Below are positions 26,441-34,982 of a stretch of DNA of 64,000 nt, piece by piece. Position 1 is the stretch's first letter, and each line of letters begins with the position of its first letter. The notes beneath the pieces were generated by a model. It saw nothing but the letters and a program-made list of their open reading frames with translations. It ran no database searches and had not been told where the DNA came from. Made by a program: the position numbers and the translations under genes. The DNA is from Anaerolineae bacterium (GTDB lineage Bacteria; Chloroflexota; Anaerolineae; Anaerolineales; Villigracilaceae), in NCBI GenBank assembly GCA_022013685.1, contig JAKLPV010000124.1, positions 1 through 64,000 of the forward strand, written 5' to 3'.

Positions 26441-27229
26441 ATGTCTGAAGGTATTGAGATTTTCGGCTGGACCATCCATTTCTACGGCATCATCATTATG
26501 GGCGGCGTTGTCCTGGCCAGCTTCCTGGCCGCCCAGCGCGCCAGGGAACGCGGACACGACCCTGAGATCGTCTGGGATTTGCTGATCTGGTTGATCATCG
26601 CCGGCGTGATCGGCGCGCGCCTGTGGCATGTCTTCACCCCGCCGCCCTCCTCGATTGAAATGGGCAAAACCACCCTGTACTACCTGACCCATCCGCTGGA
26701 TATGATCGCCGTCTGGCAGGGCGGAATGGGCCTGCCCGGCGGCGTGATCGGCGGGGCGATTGCGCTGTATTTCTTCGCCCGCAAGCACAAACTGTCCTTC
26801 GCCGAATGGGTCGATATCGCCGCGCCCTCCCTGGCGCTGGGACAGGCTATCGGGCGCTGGGGCAACTTCGTCAACCAGGAACTGTACGGCGCGCCAAGCG
26901 ACCTGCCCTGGGCCATCCCCATCGAGCCGCACAAACGCGTCAGCGGCTTCGCGGATTTCGCCACCTACCACCCGCTCTTTTTGTACGAATCGCTCTGGAA
27001 TTTGGCCAATATGGCCATCCTGCTGTGGATTTCGCGCCGCTTTGGCGAGCAGCTCAAACCCGGCGATGTGTTCCTGACCTATCTGGTGATCTACCCCCTT
27101 GGGCGCTTCCTGCTCGACTTCCTGCGCCTGGACGCCTCCATGCTGGGCGGCATCAACGCCAACCAGAGTTTCATGGCCGTTGTAGCCGTTCTGGCGGCTG
27201 CGGCCCTGGTCTGGCGGCATAGAAAGTAG
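26441..27229 (+). CDS. lgt: Prolipoprotein diacylglyceryl transferase
   Basis: Lgt of 262 residues, which moves diacylglycerol from phosphatidylglycerol to the lipobox Cys of prolipoproteins. The seven-helix pattern is visible. Family blocks include the N-terminal FYGIIIMGG, the GGMGLPGGVIGG loop and the Lgt signature GRWGNFVNQELYG with its conserved Arg, Asn and Glu; YHPLFLYESLWN follows. The gene fits the many lipoproteins seen in this window. ATG at 26441 lies 10 bp after the previous stop. It ends the run that starts at 20676. Confidence 0.96.
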   Translation: MSEGIEIFGWTIHFYGIIIMGGVVLASFLAAQRARERGHDPEIVWDLLIWLIIAGVIGARLWHVFTPPPSSIEMGKTTLYYLTHPLDMIAVWQGGMGLPGGVIGGAIALYFFARKHKLSFAEWVDIAAPSLALGQAIGRWGNFVNQELYGAPSDLPWAIPIEPHKRVSGFADFATYHPLFLYESLWNLANMAILLWISRRFGEQLKPGDVFLTYLVIYPLGRFLLDFLRLDASMLGGINANQSFMAVVAVLAAAALVWRHRK

Positions 27230-27275
27230 CTGGGCAGTTGCTTGCAAAACATTTTCGTTGTACAAGGTGTAACCT

Positions 27276-28010
27276 TTGAGCATAACCGCAAAACTTCGGA
27301 TTACTTCAGATAAGGTAATCGTCGAAATTCCTGATAAAAATCTTTATCTGGAAAAGCCCAATGTCACTTTTTACGATTCGCAATCCGATTTTCTTTTGGG
27401 CGTTGGGGAATATCGGGAAAAAATCGAAAAAGACACCCTTGAACGAGAAAAAAGTATTCCTGAAAATTTACGTTTTGGGGTTTCGTTCCAGTACGATGAT
27501 GAAGCGGCGGGTTTCTTTGACCCAATGGTTATCGAGTATTATTTAGCCCTTTTGTATTATTCCAAACAACCATTCCCTATACCAATTAGAACCGTTGATT
27601 TTGATTTTCAAATCGAAACTTATAGCAGATGGTCTGAAAAAAGACGGCTCAAGTTTGAGTATGATTTACAATCTCATTTGCACGCACGACTCATAAAAAT
27701 CAATGGTACAGAAAAAGAAACGCCGATTTGGAAACGCAGAACAGAAAAGGTTGTTCGTTTTTTGTTTGTTACGGTAATCCCTCTCGGGGTTTTATATTTC
27801 CTTGTCGAAAAATCAAACTCGATAGCTGGATTGCTTGGCGCGTTCTTAGTTGCTGGCTTGTCCTTTTTTATCAACATAGCCATATGGATATTTATGACAA
27901 GACAGATTTTGCCAACTTCCTACAGTCAATTTATCTTTGAAAGTTTACGTCCCGGTTCTTTGGCTCAAAAAATAACAAAATTTATGCTTTCTTTTCAAAG
28001 GCAAGAGTAA
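27276..28010 (+). CDS. Hypothetical two-TM protein in an AT-rich stretch
   Basis: A protein of 244 residues with a soluble N-terminal region (1-155) rich in charged and aromatic residues and two membrane helices at about 162-180 and 185-208, then a short cytoplasmic tail. No family recognised. Start is TTG at 27276 with AAGG 8 nt upstream; the next in-frame ATG would remove the N-terminal domain. Codon use is markedly AT-rich against the flanking ftsK-lgt genes, a sign of transfer. It is the first gene of an accessory stretch reaching to about 29.7 kb. Confidence 0.65.
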   Translation: MSITAKLRITSDKVIVEIPDKNLYLEKPNVTFYDSQSDFLLGVGEYREKIEKDTLEREKSIPENLRFGVSFQYDDEAAGFFDPMVIEYYLALLYYSKQPFPIPIRTVDFDFQIETYSRWSEKRRLKFEYDLQSHLHARLIKINGTEKETPIWKRRTEKVVRFLFVTVIPLGVLYFLVEKSNSIAGLLGAFLVAGLSFFINIAIWIFMTRQILPTSYSQFIFESLRPGSLAQKITKFMLSFQRQE

Positions 28011-28027
28011 TGCATCACAAAAGAACT

Positions 28028-28094
28028 GCCTAACACAGTGTCATCAGGACACGCAGTGTCCTTTTGGAAAAAATGATGGCCCGCCATCTTGATT
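28028..28094. repeat. Short repeat with hairpins, copy 1
   Basis: Positions 28057-28094 match 29483-29520 at 32 of 38 bases. The copy ends in a GATGGC-CC-GCCATC hairpin. Just upstream, GTGTC, GGACAC and GTGTCC (28038-28061) allow two competing hairpins. Lies between the AT-rich gene and the GDPD-like gene. Confidence 0.7.
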
Positions 28095-28134
28095 GGGCGC
28101 ACCCGATAGGCCGCAAAACTGAGAAGAGAAATCT

Positions 28135-28899
28135 ATGAATGAGAGATCACTCGTTGTTGCATGTCGAGGGGATAGAGAATATTTCCCCGAGAATACAATT
28201 CCTGCCTTTGAAAGCGCAATCTCGAAAGGCGCTGATGGAATAGAGCTGGATGTGCACTATACAACGGATAAAGAACTTATAGTCCATCATTTCTTCAACC
28301 TGGGGCACACCGACAATGGGAAAGGGGTTGTCTGTGAGCAGACATTGGCCGAATTAAAATCATTAGATTCAGGCAGTTGGTTTGGAAAGCAATATTACGG
28401 AGTAAAAAAGCCAACCTTGAGCGAAGTATTGGAGCATTGCCAGGGCAGAATCCGGTTTGAAATTGATATGAAAGATTCAAGTTTGGAATTTCTGCAAAGA
28501 GTCATTCGGGAAGTAGATAAATTTGATTTAGTCAACGATGTGGAACTAACGACAGCGCATTATCCCCTTTTGGTACAGGCAAGGAAGATAAACCCACAAA
28601 TACGAACCGGAACTTTTTTCTATGAACCGCATGAATGGATGCCGGTCCGCATCGCTCAAAAACACATTATCGACTGGGCCGAATTGCTGAAAATAAACGT
28701 TGTTCACCTGAATATTGTTTTGATGGATTCAGATTTTATTGATAAACTGCATCGGCGCGGGTTTATTGTATACGGCTCAAATTTAGATACGGAAGAACAG
28801 ATACAAAAAGGTCTGGAATTAGGATTAGATTCCTTTTCGACGGCAAAGATTGAATTAGCCATCAGGTTACAAAACGAGTATATGGCAAGGGTTTCTTAA
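28135..28899 (+). CDS. Glycerophosphodiester phosphodiesterase-like protein with altered active site
   Basis: A GDPD-fold protein of 254 residues. The family pattern is clear: PENTIPAFESAI, then GADGIELDVH with metal ligands Glu37 and Asp39, the second catalytic His at 52, and the C-terminal GFIVYGSNLDTEEQIQKGLELG block. The first catalytic His of the HRG motif is Cys10 (ACRGDREYF), and the Asp that usually follows the second His is Phe53. Spacing to the other residues matches the family, so alignment is secure. Hydrolysis by the normal acid-base mechanism should be impaired. No signal peptide. AT-rich and flanked by short repeats, so probably acquired. Confidence 0.8.
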   Translation: MNERSLVVACRGDREYFPENTIPAFESAISKGADGIELDVHYTTDKELIVHHFFNLGHTDNGKGVVCEQTLAELKSLDSGSWFGKQYYGVKKPTLSEVLEHCQGRIRFEIDMKDSSLEFLQRVIREVDKFDLVNDVELTTAHYPLLVQARKINPQIRTGTFFYEPHEWMPVRIAQKHIIDWAELLKINVVHLNIVLMDSDFIDKLHRRGFIVYGSNLDTEEQIQKGLELGLDSFSTAKIELAIRLQNEYMARVS

Positions 28900-29088
28900 G
28901 ATCAAGTGCGGCCCCACAATGCGGGGCAACCCGCAGGGTAGGCCGCAAACCGTTGGGCAGCTTCGTAAACACCGATGACAAGTAAATGTAAATGGCAAGG
29001 ATCAGAAGGATTATTTACAGCGGCAAAGACATTCTTTGAGTTACGCATAAAATCAAAATAAAACATAGTCAAAAGGTGTTCACAAGAG

Positions 29089-29403
29089 ATGCAAAAAGGA
29101 AAAACATTGTCGCAGCTTTTCCAAGACGAACCGTCGCGCTGGGGACTACGAGGAGATCCCTATCTTTGGAGAGAGATGAAAAGCGTGTTGGGAGATATTG
29201 CTTACCCGGACACCGAAGAAGATTTCAGTGTTCTCCTTAGGCAGACCTATGAACAATTAACCGGAGCATCAATAAAGAATCTACATTCGGTTTTCGTCGA
29301 GCGATATAGTCATGGAGGTATGTCAAGCGGACATGTAGCTCCACAATTTTGGATTGAAACCGGACTTCCTATGCTCAGGGAAAGGTTTCGGCAAACAAGG
29401 TAA
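29089..29403 (+). CDS. Conserved small protein of unknown function
   Basis: A protein of 104 residues with a start at 29089 and no signal peptide or membrane helix. The patterns RWGLRGDPYLWREM near the N-terminus and GGMSSGHVAPQFW near the C-terminus look like those of a widespread uncharacterised family that I recall from other bacteria; no function is known to me. A weak AAAGG site lies 12 nt upstream. It stands alone between stretches of non-coding sequence of about 190 and 335 bp. Confidence 0.65.
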   Translation: MQKGKTLSQLFQDEPSRWGLRGDPYLWREMKSVLGDIAYPDTEEDFSVLLRQTYEQLTGASIKNLHSVFVERYSHGGMSSGHVAPQFWIETGLPMLRERFRQTR

Positions 29404-29738
29404 TCTTGTTGCCTTTATCATTGGGACGAAGAAGGAATTATGGCTCATAGGGTCCCATGACTAGGAAAAGCAGCCAACACAGCATCCTTTCGGGAAAAAA
29501 GATGGCCCACCATCTTGATTAAGGTAGAAAAGATTTTCCCTGGCACCACCCGCCACACTTGCACCGCACTCCCGAAGGACGCCGGGACGGTGTGCGTTCG
29601 GTGCAGTGCAGATGGGGCAGGTGTCAGTCGCTGCGCTTCTTCGAAATGACAGGCGCAGTACACTTTGGGCAATGGACATTGTAGAACAGGTATTATCCTG
29701 CTCTGGCTTAAGAAATGGTATCGATATCAAGGAATGGT
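29404..29738. other. Non-coding stretch with repeats
   Basis: No plausible gene. It holds the second copy of the 38-bp repeat (29483-29520). It also has inverted repeats TGCACCG/CGGTGCA (29560-29566, 29599-29605) and CTGCGC/GCGCAG (29631-29636, 29653-29658), typical of dispersed palindromic elements. It ends with the ribosome site of the lactamase-like gene. Confidence 0.6.
29483..29520. repeat. Short repeat with hairpin, copy 2
   Basis: Matches 28057-28094 at 32 of 38 bases; ends in an AAGATGG-CCCA-CCATCTT hairpin. Confidence 0.7.
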
Positions 29739-30614
29739 ATGAATACTCAAAAATTGCTACCCCTGACGATCAGCCTGTTGCTGGGAATTGTGTTCGCAGC
29801 CGGGTGCGCGGCCCCGTCAGCAGTGCCGCCGTTTCCAGATGCGCCCACTGCCGCTGCGACCAGCACTCCCTTCCAAACAACCCGCATCGATCTCGATGAT
29901 GAGTTGTACATCCGCCAAATCAGGCAGAATGTTTTTGTGGTCACCCACTCCTTTCCCTGGCCGGCCAATGCGCTGATCGTCGAGATGGCCAATTCAGAGC
30001 TGGTCATCGTCGGCAGCACCTACACGCCCGAGGCTATGCGCCAGGTGCTGGCCTGGGTCGAGGAACGTTTTGGCCCGCGCAATATCAGCGCCATCAATAC
30101 CGGCTTTCACGTCGATAACCTGGGCGGGAACAGCGCCCTGATCGAGCAGAATATCCCCGTCTACGGGCCGGACCTGACCGCCCAACTGCTCGAAGAACGC
30201 GGCGAGCAGACCCGCCAGGTGGTCCTGGGCATGCTGCCGGGAGCCAAAAACGAAGGCTATTACAACGCCCATGCCGAAATCCGCTTCGCGCCGCCGACAA
30301 ACCTGTTCCCCATCGCTGAGGGACTGCAACTCTCTTTTGGGGAGGAGCAAGTGCAAGTCTATTATCCGGGGCCATCCCAGGCTTCTGACAAGGTTGTCGT
30401 TTATTTCCCGAATGCGAAGGTTTTATTTGGCGGCTGCATGGTTTTGGGCGGCGAGCAGATCGGGAATACATCTGATGCCGACCTTGAAAATTGGCCCGAA
30501 GCGGCACAGAAACTTAAGCAGTTCGAGGTCGAAGTGGTTGTCCCTGGGCACGGGGAACGGCTGGATGCGGGGCTGATCGAGCATACGATCGCTTTGCTGA
30601 CAGCCCGGCCCTGA
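29739..30614 (+). CDS. Subclass B1 metallo-beta-lactamase-like lipoprotein with only the Zn2 site
   Basis: A lipoprotein of 291 residues (lipobox AAGC, Cys23). The fold follows subclass B1 lactamases block by block: NTGFHVDNLGG for the HxHxD motif, YYPGPSQASD for the third-His loop, VLFGGCMV for the Cys ligand, GNTSDADLENWP, and VVPGHGE for the last His. Ligands His124, Asp126, Cys233 and His271 remain, but the first motif His is Gly122 and the third-His position is Gln214. The Zn1 (three-His) site is thus lost while the Asp-Cys-His site is intact. Lactamase activity is doubtful. ATG at 29739 follows AAGGA by 5 nt. Confidence 0.85.
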   Translation: MNTQKLLPLTISLLLGIVFAAGCAAPSAVPPFPDAPTAAATSTPFQTTRIDLDDELYIRQIRQNVFVVTHSFPWPANALIVEMANSELVIVGSTYTPEAMRQVLAWVEERFGPRNISAINTGFHVDNLGGNSALIEQNIPVYGPDLTAQLLEERGEQTRQVVLGMLPGAKNEGYYNAHAEIRFAPPTNLFPIAEGLQLSFGEEQVQVYYPGPSQASDKVVVYFPNAKVLFGGCMVLGGEQIGNTSDADLENWPEAAQKLKQFEVEVVVPGHGERLDAGLIEHTIALLTARP

Positions 30615-30934
30615 GGGCGGTGTTGGTTCATTAGTCATCTTGCACAAGTGCTATAACAAGTCCTGAGCGGAGCGTCCTTCGACTGCGGGCTACGCAAAAT
30701 ACGCTTCGCCCTCCGCTCAGGACAGCGATAACTTAAGCAGAAAAGCGCAGTCGAAGGACGGTTACAAGTAAAATACGACTTTTGCAAGAGGTTCATCCAC
30801 TTTATCCTACCTGTAAAACCCCAATCGACTTTTTTGGAATCTGCCGGTCAGCCATTCAGCGGTATATTAAAAAAAGTATGCCAGTGTAAAACGTTAGGCC
30901 GGGTTACAAAACCGGCCCATTAAAAAGGTGAAAA
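30615..30934. other. Non-coding stretch before the ABC-2 operon
   Basis: No gene seen. Contains interleaved inverted repeats (listed separately) and the ribosome site of the ATPase gene at its end. Confidence 0.6.
30661..30760. repeat. Interleaved inverted repeats (A-B-A'-B')
   Basis: Arm A 30661-30672 pairs perfectly with 30711-30722 (12 bp); arm B 30673-30687 pairs perfectly with 30746-30760 (15 bp). Because the arms alternate, both stems together would make a pseudoknot-like fold. Probably a dispersed palindromic element. Confidence 0.85.
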
Positions 30935-31864
30935 ATGATCGAAGCTGAAGACCTGACCAAATATTTTGATAGCTTCAAAGCGGTCGAGGGCGTTAATATC
31001 AATGTCGCCCCCGGCCAGGTGTTGGCCCTGCTCGGCCAGAACGGAGCGGGCAAAACCACCACCGTGCGCATGTTGACCTCCATCCTCGCCCCGACGCGCG
31101 GCTGGGCGCGTATTTCAGGATATGATGTGGTGCAAAAGCCGGCCCAGGTACGCGCCTCGGTCGGGGTGCTGACCGAGATGCACGGGCTGTACACGCGCAT
31201 GACGGCCCTGGAATACCTGGAGTTTTTCGGCGAAGTCTACGGGCTGGATGCGCCCCGCCGCCGGAAACGCATCGACGATTTGCTGACCTATTTCGGCCTG
31301 GCTGAAGCTGCCAAACGGCGCACCGGCGAATATTCCAAGGGCATGCGTCAAAAACTTGCCCTGGCGCGGGCGCTGATCCACGAGCCGCCGGTGCTGCTGC
31401 TCGACGAGCCGACCTCGGCCATGGACCCTGAATCGGCCCAACTGGTGCGCGAGGAAATTGTGCGCTTGAAATCGTCGCAGCGTTCGATCATCATCTGCAC
31501 CCACAACCTGATCGAGGCTGAAATGCTGGCCGATAAGATCGCCATCATCTATCGCGGGCGGATTTTGCTGCAAGGCACCCTCGAGGAGCTGCGCCGTCAG
31601 ATTCTGGGGACGCCCGAATACGAGGTCAAATTGTCGGGCAAGTGGACGCCCAATGGCCTGGAGTCAATCTCCGGGTTGCGCGTGACGCATATCCACGAAA
31701 CGGGATTCCGCTACGAGGTGGAAAATCCCGAGAAGACCAATCCGATCCTGGTCAAAGACTTAATCCAACACAATGCGCCGGTGGTCACGGTTCAGCAGGT
31801 TTCGCGCAGCCTGGAGCAGGTTTATCTCAAGGCCATGGGCATGGCAATGGCAGGTACATTATGA
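30935..31864 (+). CDS. ABC-2-type exporter ATPase
   Basis: ATPase of 309 residues of the CcmA/NatA/DrrA class. Walker A GQNGAGKTT near residue 34, signature YSKGMRQK in the class-typical SKGM form, Walker B VLLLDEPTSAMD and the switch His in ICTHNLIEAE. The C-terminal 80 residues form the extra domain of drug- and ion-exporter ATPases. ATG at 30935 follows AAAGGTG. The gene overlaps the permease gene by four bases (ATGA), showing an operon. The exported compound is unknown. Confidence 0.93.
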   Translation: MIEAEDLTKYFDSFKAVEGVNINVAPGQVLALLGQNGAGKTTTVRMLTSILAPTRGWARISGYDVVQKPAQVRASVGVLTEMHGLYTRMTALEYLEFFGEVYGLDAPRRRKRIDDLLTYFGLAEAAKRRTGEYSKGMRQKLALARALIHEPPVLLLDEPTSAMDPESAQLVREEIVRLKSSQRSIIICTHNLIEAEMLADKIAIIYRGRILLQGTLEELRRQILGTPEYEVKLSGKWTPNGLESISGLRVTHIHETGFRYEVENPEKTNPILVKDLIQHNAPVVTVQQVSRSLEQVYLKAMGMAMAGTL

Positions 31865-33396
31865 AACGAGAAGATTTACGCCTGGCCTGGCTGGTCGCAC
31901 GCCGCGAATTGGTCGACCAGATGCGCGATTGGCGCATTTTGGTGCCGATGATCATTTTGATCCTGTTTTTCCCTTACCTGATGAATTTTGCAGCCTTCCA
32001 GTCGGTTGCCTTTGTCAACCAATATGGCGCAGACATGGTCGCCGAGCGCATCGTGCCATTTTTCCTGATGGTGGTCGGCTTTTTCCCGGTCACGGTTTCG
32101 CTGATCGTGGCCCTGGAGGCCTTTGTGGGTGAGAAGGAGCGCGGCACAATTGAGCCGATGCTTTCAAGCCCGCTGGCCGACTGGCACATGTACGTTGGCA
32201 AGCTGATCGCCGGATCTCTGGTGCCGTTGGCAGCCAGCTACATCAGCATGGGGCTGTACCTGGTCGGCCTGATCTTCCAGTCGATGCCGTTCCCGCCGCT
32301 GGATGTGCTGGTGCAGATGCTGCTGCTGACGGCAGTCCAGGCGGTGCTGATGGTCAGCGCGGCAATTGTGATTTCGACCCAGGCAACTTCGGTGCGGGCG
32401 GCCAACCTGCTGGCTTCATTTATCGTCATCCCGGTCGGGTTGCTTATCCAGGGTGAAAGCGCATTGATTTTCTGGGGCACGAATGAGATTCTCTGGCTGG
32501 CGATTTTGGGTGTGATGCTGGTCACGGTCTTGCTCGTGCGCCTTGGGCTGGCCCATTTCCAACGCGAGGCCCTGATCGGACGCGAAATCGATATGCTTAA
32601 TCTGCGTTGGATGGCGGCCTCTTTCTGGGAAGCCTTCAGCGGCACAAACCAGGCCCCGCTGGCCTTGCGCTGGCTGTTCTCGCGCCAGGTGCGCCAGGAG
32701 AACTCTGCGGCGCTGGCCCTGGGCGCTGATTTGCGCGGAATCGCTGCCTGGTACAGCGGACAGGTTTTCCCGCTGCTCAAGCGCATGAGAATCGCCACCA
32801 CGGTCACCCTGGTGGTGGGTGTGCTGGCAATCGGCGCGGCCTTCCTGTATGTTAACAGCAATTTGCAGAGCGCCTCGCTCAGCGCTGAAAAAACACAGGA
32901 AGTCGCTCTACAAATTCGCGGATTATTGCTGGATGAAGAACAAAGCTCACTCAACATCAGCAGTTCATGGCTGTTCTTCAACAACCTGCGCGCTGAGTTG
33001 ATGATCCTGCTGCTGGGCATGGTGTCGTTCGGCGTGGGCGGGATCATGGTCTATGGCCTGAATTTTGCCCTGGTCGGCGGGGTGCTGGGCGCAGTTGAGA
33101 TGGTTGGCCTTTCGGCCCTGGATGTGCTGCTGGTGGGCATTTTGCCGCACGGGATCTTTGAACTGCCCTCGATCATCCTGGTCAGCGCGGCATCCCTGTA
33201 TATGGGTGTGCGCACGGTAACGCCCAACCCAAGCGAGTCGATTGGACAGGTGTTCATCCAGACCCTCGCCGATTGGATGAAAATTGCAATTGGGCTGGCT
33301 TTTCCATTACTTTTAATTGCAGCGTTGGTTGAAGCCAACATTACGCCAATTTTGTTGTACAATTTCCTGGAACAATCTTTTCTCGCAGGGAGTTAA
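31861..33396 (+). CDS. ABC-2-type permease
   Basis: A membrane protein of 511 residues. An N-terminal amphipathic segment with RELVDQMRDWRI is followed by a first helix, a long loop, and five or six helices at 180-290 with the ABC-2 block VALEAFVGEKERGTIEPMLSS. A second hydrophobic block closes the protein after a soluble region around residues 220-380. ATG at 31861 is chosen because it overlaps the ATPase stop by four bases; the open frame extends further upstream inside the ATPase gene. It forms the transporter with the ATPase. The next gene starts on the last base of its stop codon. Confidence 0.9.
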   Translation: MKREDLRLAWLVARRELVDQMRDWRILVPMIILILFFPYLMNFAAFQSVAFVNQYGADMVAERIVPFFLMVVGFFPVTVSLIVALEAFVGEKERGTIEPMLSSPLADWHMYVGKLIAGSLVPLAASYISMGLYLVGLIFQSMPFPPLDVLVQMLLLTAVQAVLMVSAAIVISTQATSVRAANLLASFIVIPVGLLIQGESALIFWGTNEILWLAILGVMLVTVLLVRLGLAHFQREALIGREIDMLNLRWMAASFWEAFSGTNQAPLALRWLFSRQVRQENSAALALGADLRGIAAWYSGQVFPLLKRMRIATTVTLVVGVLAIGAAFLYVNSNLQSASLSAEKTQEVALQIRGLLLDEEQSSLNISSSWLFFNNLRAELMILLLGMVSFGVGGIMVYGLNFALVGGVLGAVEMVGLSALDVLLVGILPHGIFELPSIILVSAASLYMGVRTVTPNPSESIGQVFIQTLADWMKIAIGLAFPLLLIAALVEANITPILLYNFLEQSFLAGS

Positions 33397-34151
33397 TGGC
33401 AAAACTAACCATCCTGGGATCATCCAATGCGATTCCGAGCCTTGAACAGGAAAATACGCACATGGTGCTGGAGACAGAAAGCCGCACCATCCTGGTCGAT
33501 TGCGCCAGCAACCCGCTTGTGCGCCTGGAAAGGGCAGGGATCAATTTTCAAAAAGTCACCGATATTATCCTGACCCACTTCCACCCTGACCACGTTGGCG
33601 GGCTGCCGCTGCTGTTGATGGATATGTGGCTGCTCGGACGCAGCGCGCCGCTCAACATTTACGGCCTGCATTACACCCTCGACCGCGCAGAATCGATGAT
33701 GGGGTTATACTCCTGGGGAGATTGGCCCAACTTTTTCCAGGTCAATTTTTGCCGCATCCCCGCAGACCCGCTGGCAAAGGTCATGGACAACGACGAATTG
33801 CGCATTTACGCCTCGCCGGTCAAGCATTTTGTTCCCAACATCGGTTTGCGCTTTGAACTCAAACGACAGGCCAGGAACCTGGCATATTCTTGTGACACCG
33901 AACCGTGTTCAACAGTTTTCGAACTATCGCGTAACGTTGATTTCTTGTTCCACGAGGCCTCAGGCGATTTCAGCGGACATTCTTCCGCGGCCCAGGCCGG
34001 GGATGTAGCCCGCAGCGCCGATGTGGGTGAATTGATCCTGATCCACTATCCCACCGGACCGTTGGCTTCGGGCGATTTGGTGGCCCAGGCAGCGAAGAAA
34101 TTCTCCGGCCCAATACGGCTGGCGCACGATTTTATGGTCATTGACCTGTAA
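33396..34151 (+). CDS. MBL-fold hydrolase, ribonuclease Z-like
   Basis: A metallo-beta-lactamase-fold protein of 251 residues. The zinc motif THFHPDHVGG is complete (HxHxDH), with later ligands in SPVKHFVPN, YSCDTEP and FHEASG. The length and the absence of the long RNase Z exosite place it among small RNase-Z-like or arylsulfatase-like hydrolases; the substrate is unknown. Start ATG at 33396 shares its first base with the stop of the permease gene, so the three genes are translationally coupled. No signal peptide. Confidence 0.88.
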   Translation: MAKLTILGSSNAIPSLEQENTHMVLETESRTILVDCASNPLVRLERAGINFQKVTDIILTHFHPDHVGGLPLLLMDMWLLGRSAPLNIYGLHYTLDRAESMMGLYSWGDWPNFFQVNFCRIPADPLAKVMDNDELRIYASPVKHFVPNIGLRFELKRQARNLAYSCDTEPCSTVFELSRNVDFLFHEASGDFSGHSSAAQAGDVARSADVGELILIHYPTGPLASGDLVAQAAKKFSGPIRLAHDFMVIDL

Positions 34152-34187
34152 AACTAATCCATCTACTTCAGGAGATTGAGAAATAAC

Positions 34188-34922
<735 letters not shown>

Positions 34923-34982
34923 CGTTTTTAATTCTTGCTATTTGCCCAATCTTGGGTATCATCAAGGGTATGAGGCAAAACC

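Noticed and set aside
28027-28965. Integron gene cassette (GCCTAAC near 28028 and GTTGGGC near 28955 resemble attC ends)
   Set aside because: The expected partner half-sites are missing at both places and no integrase is in the window; chance matches to a 7-base consensus are common.
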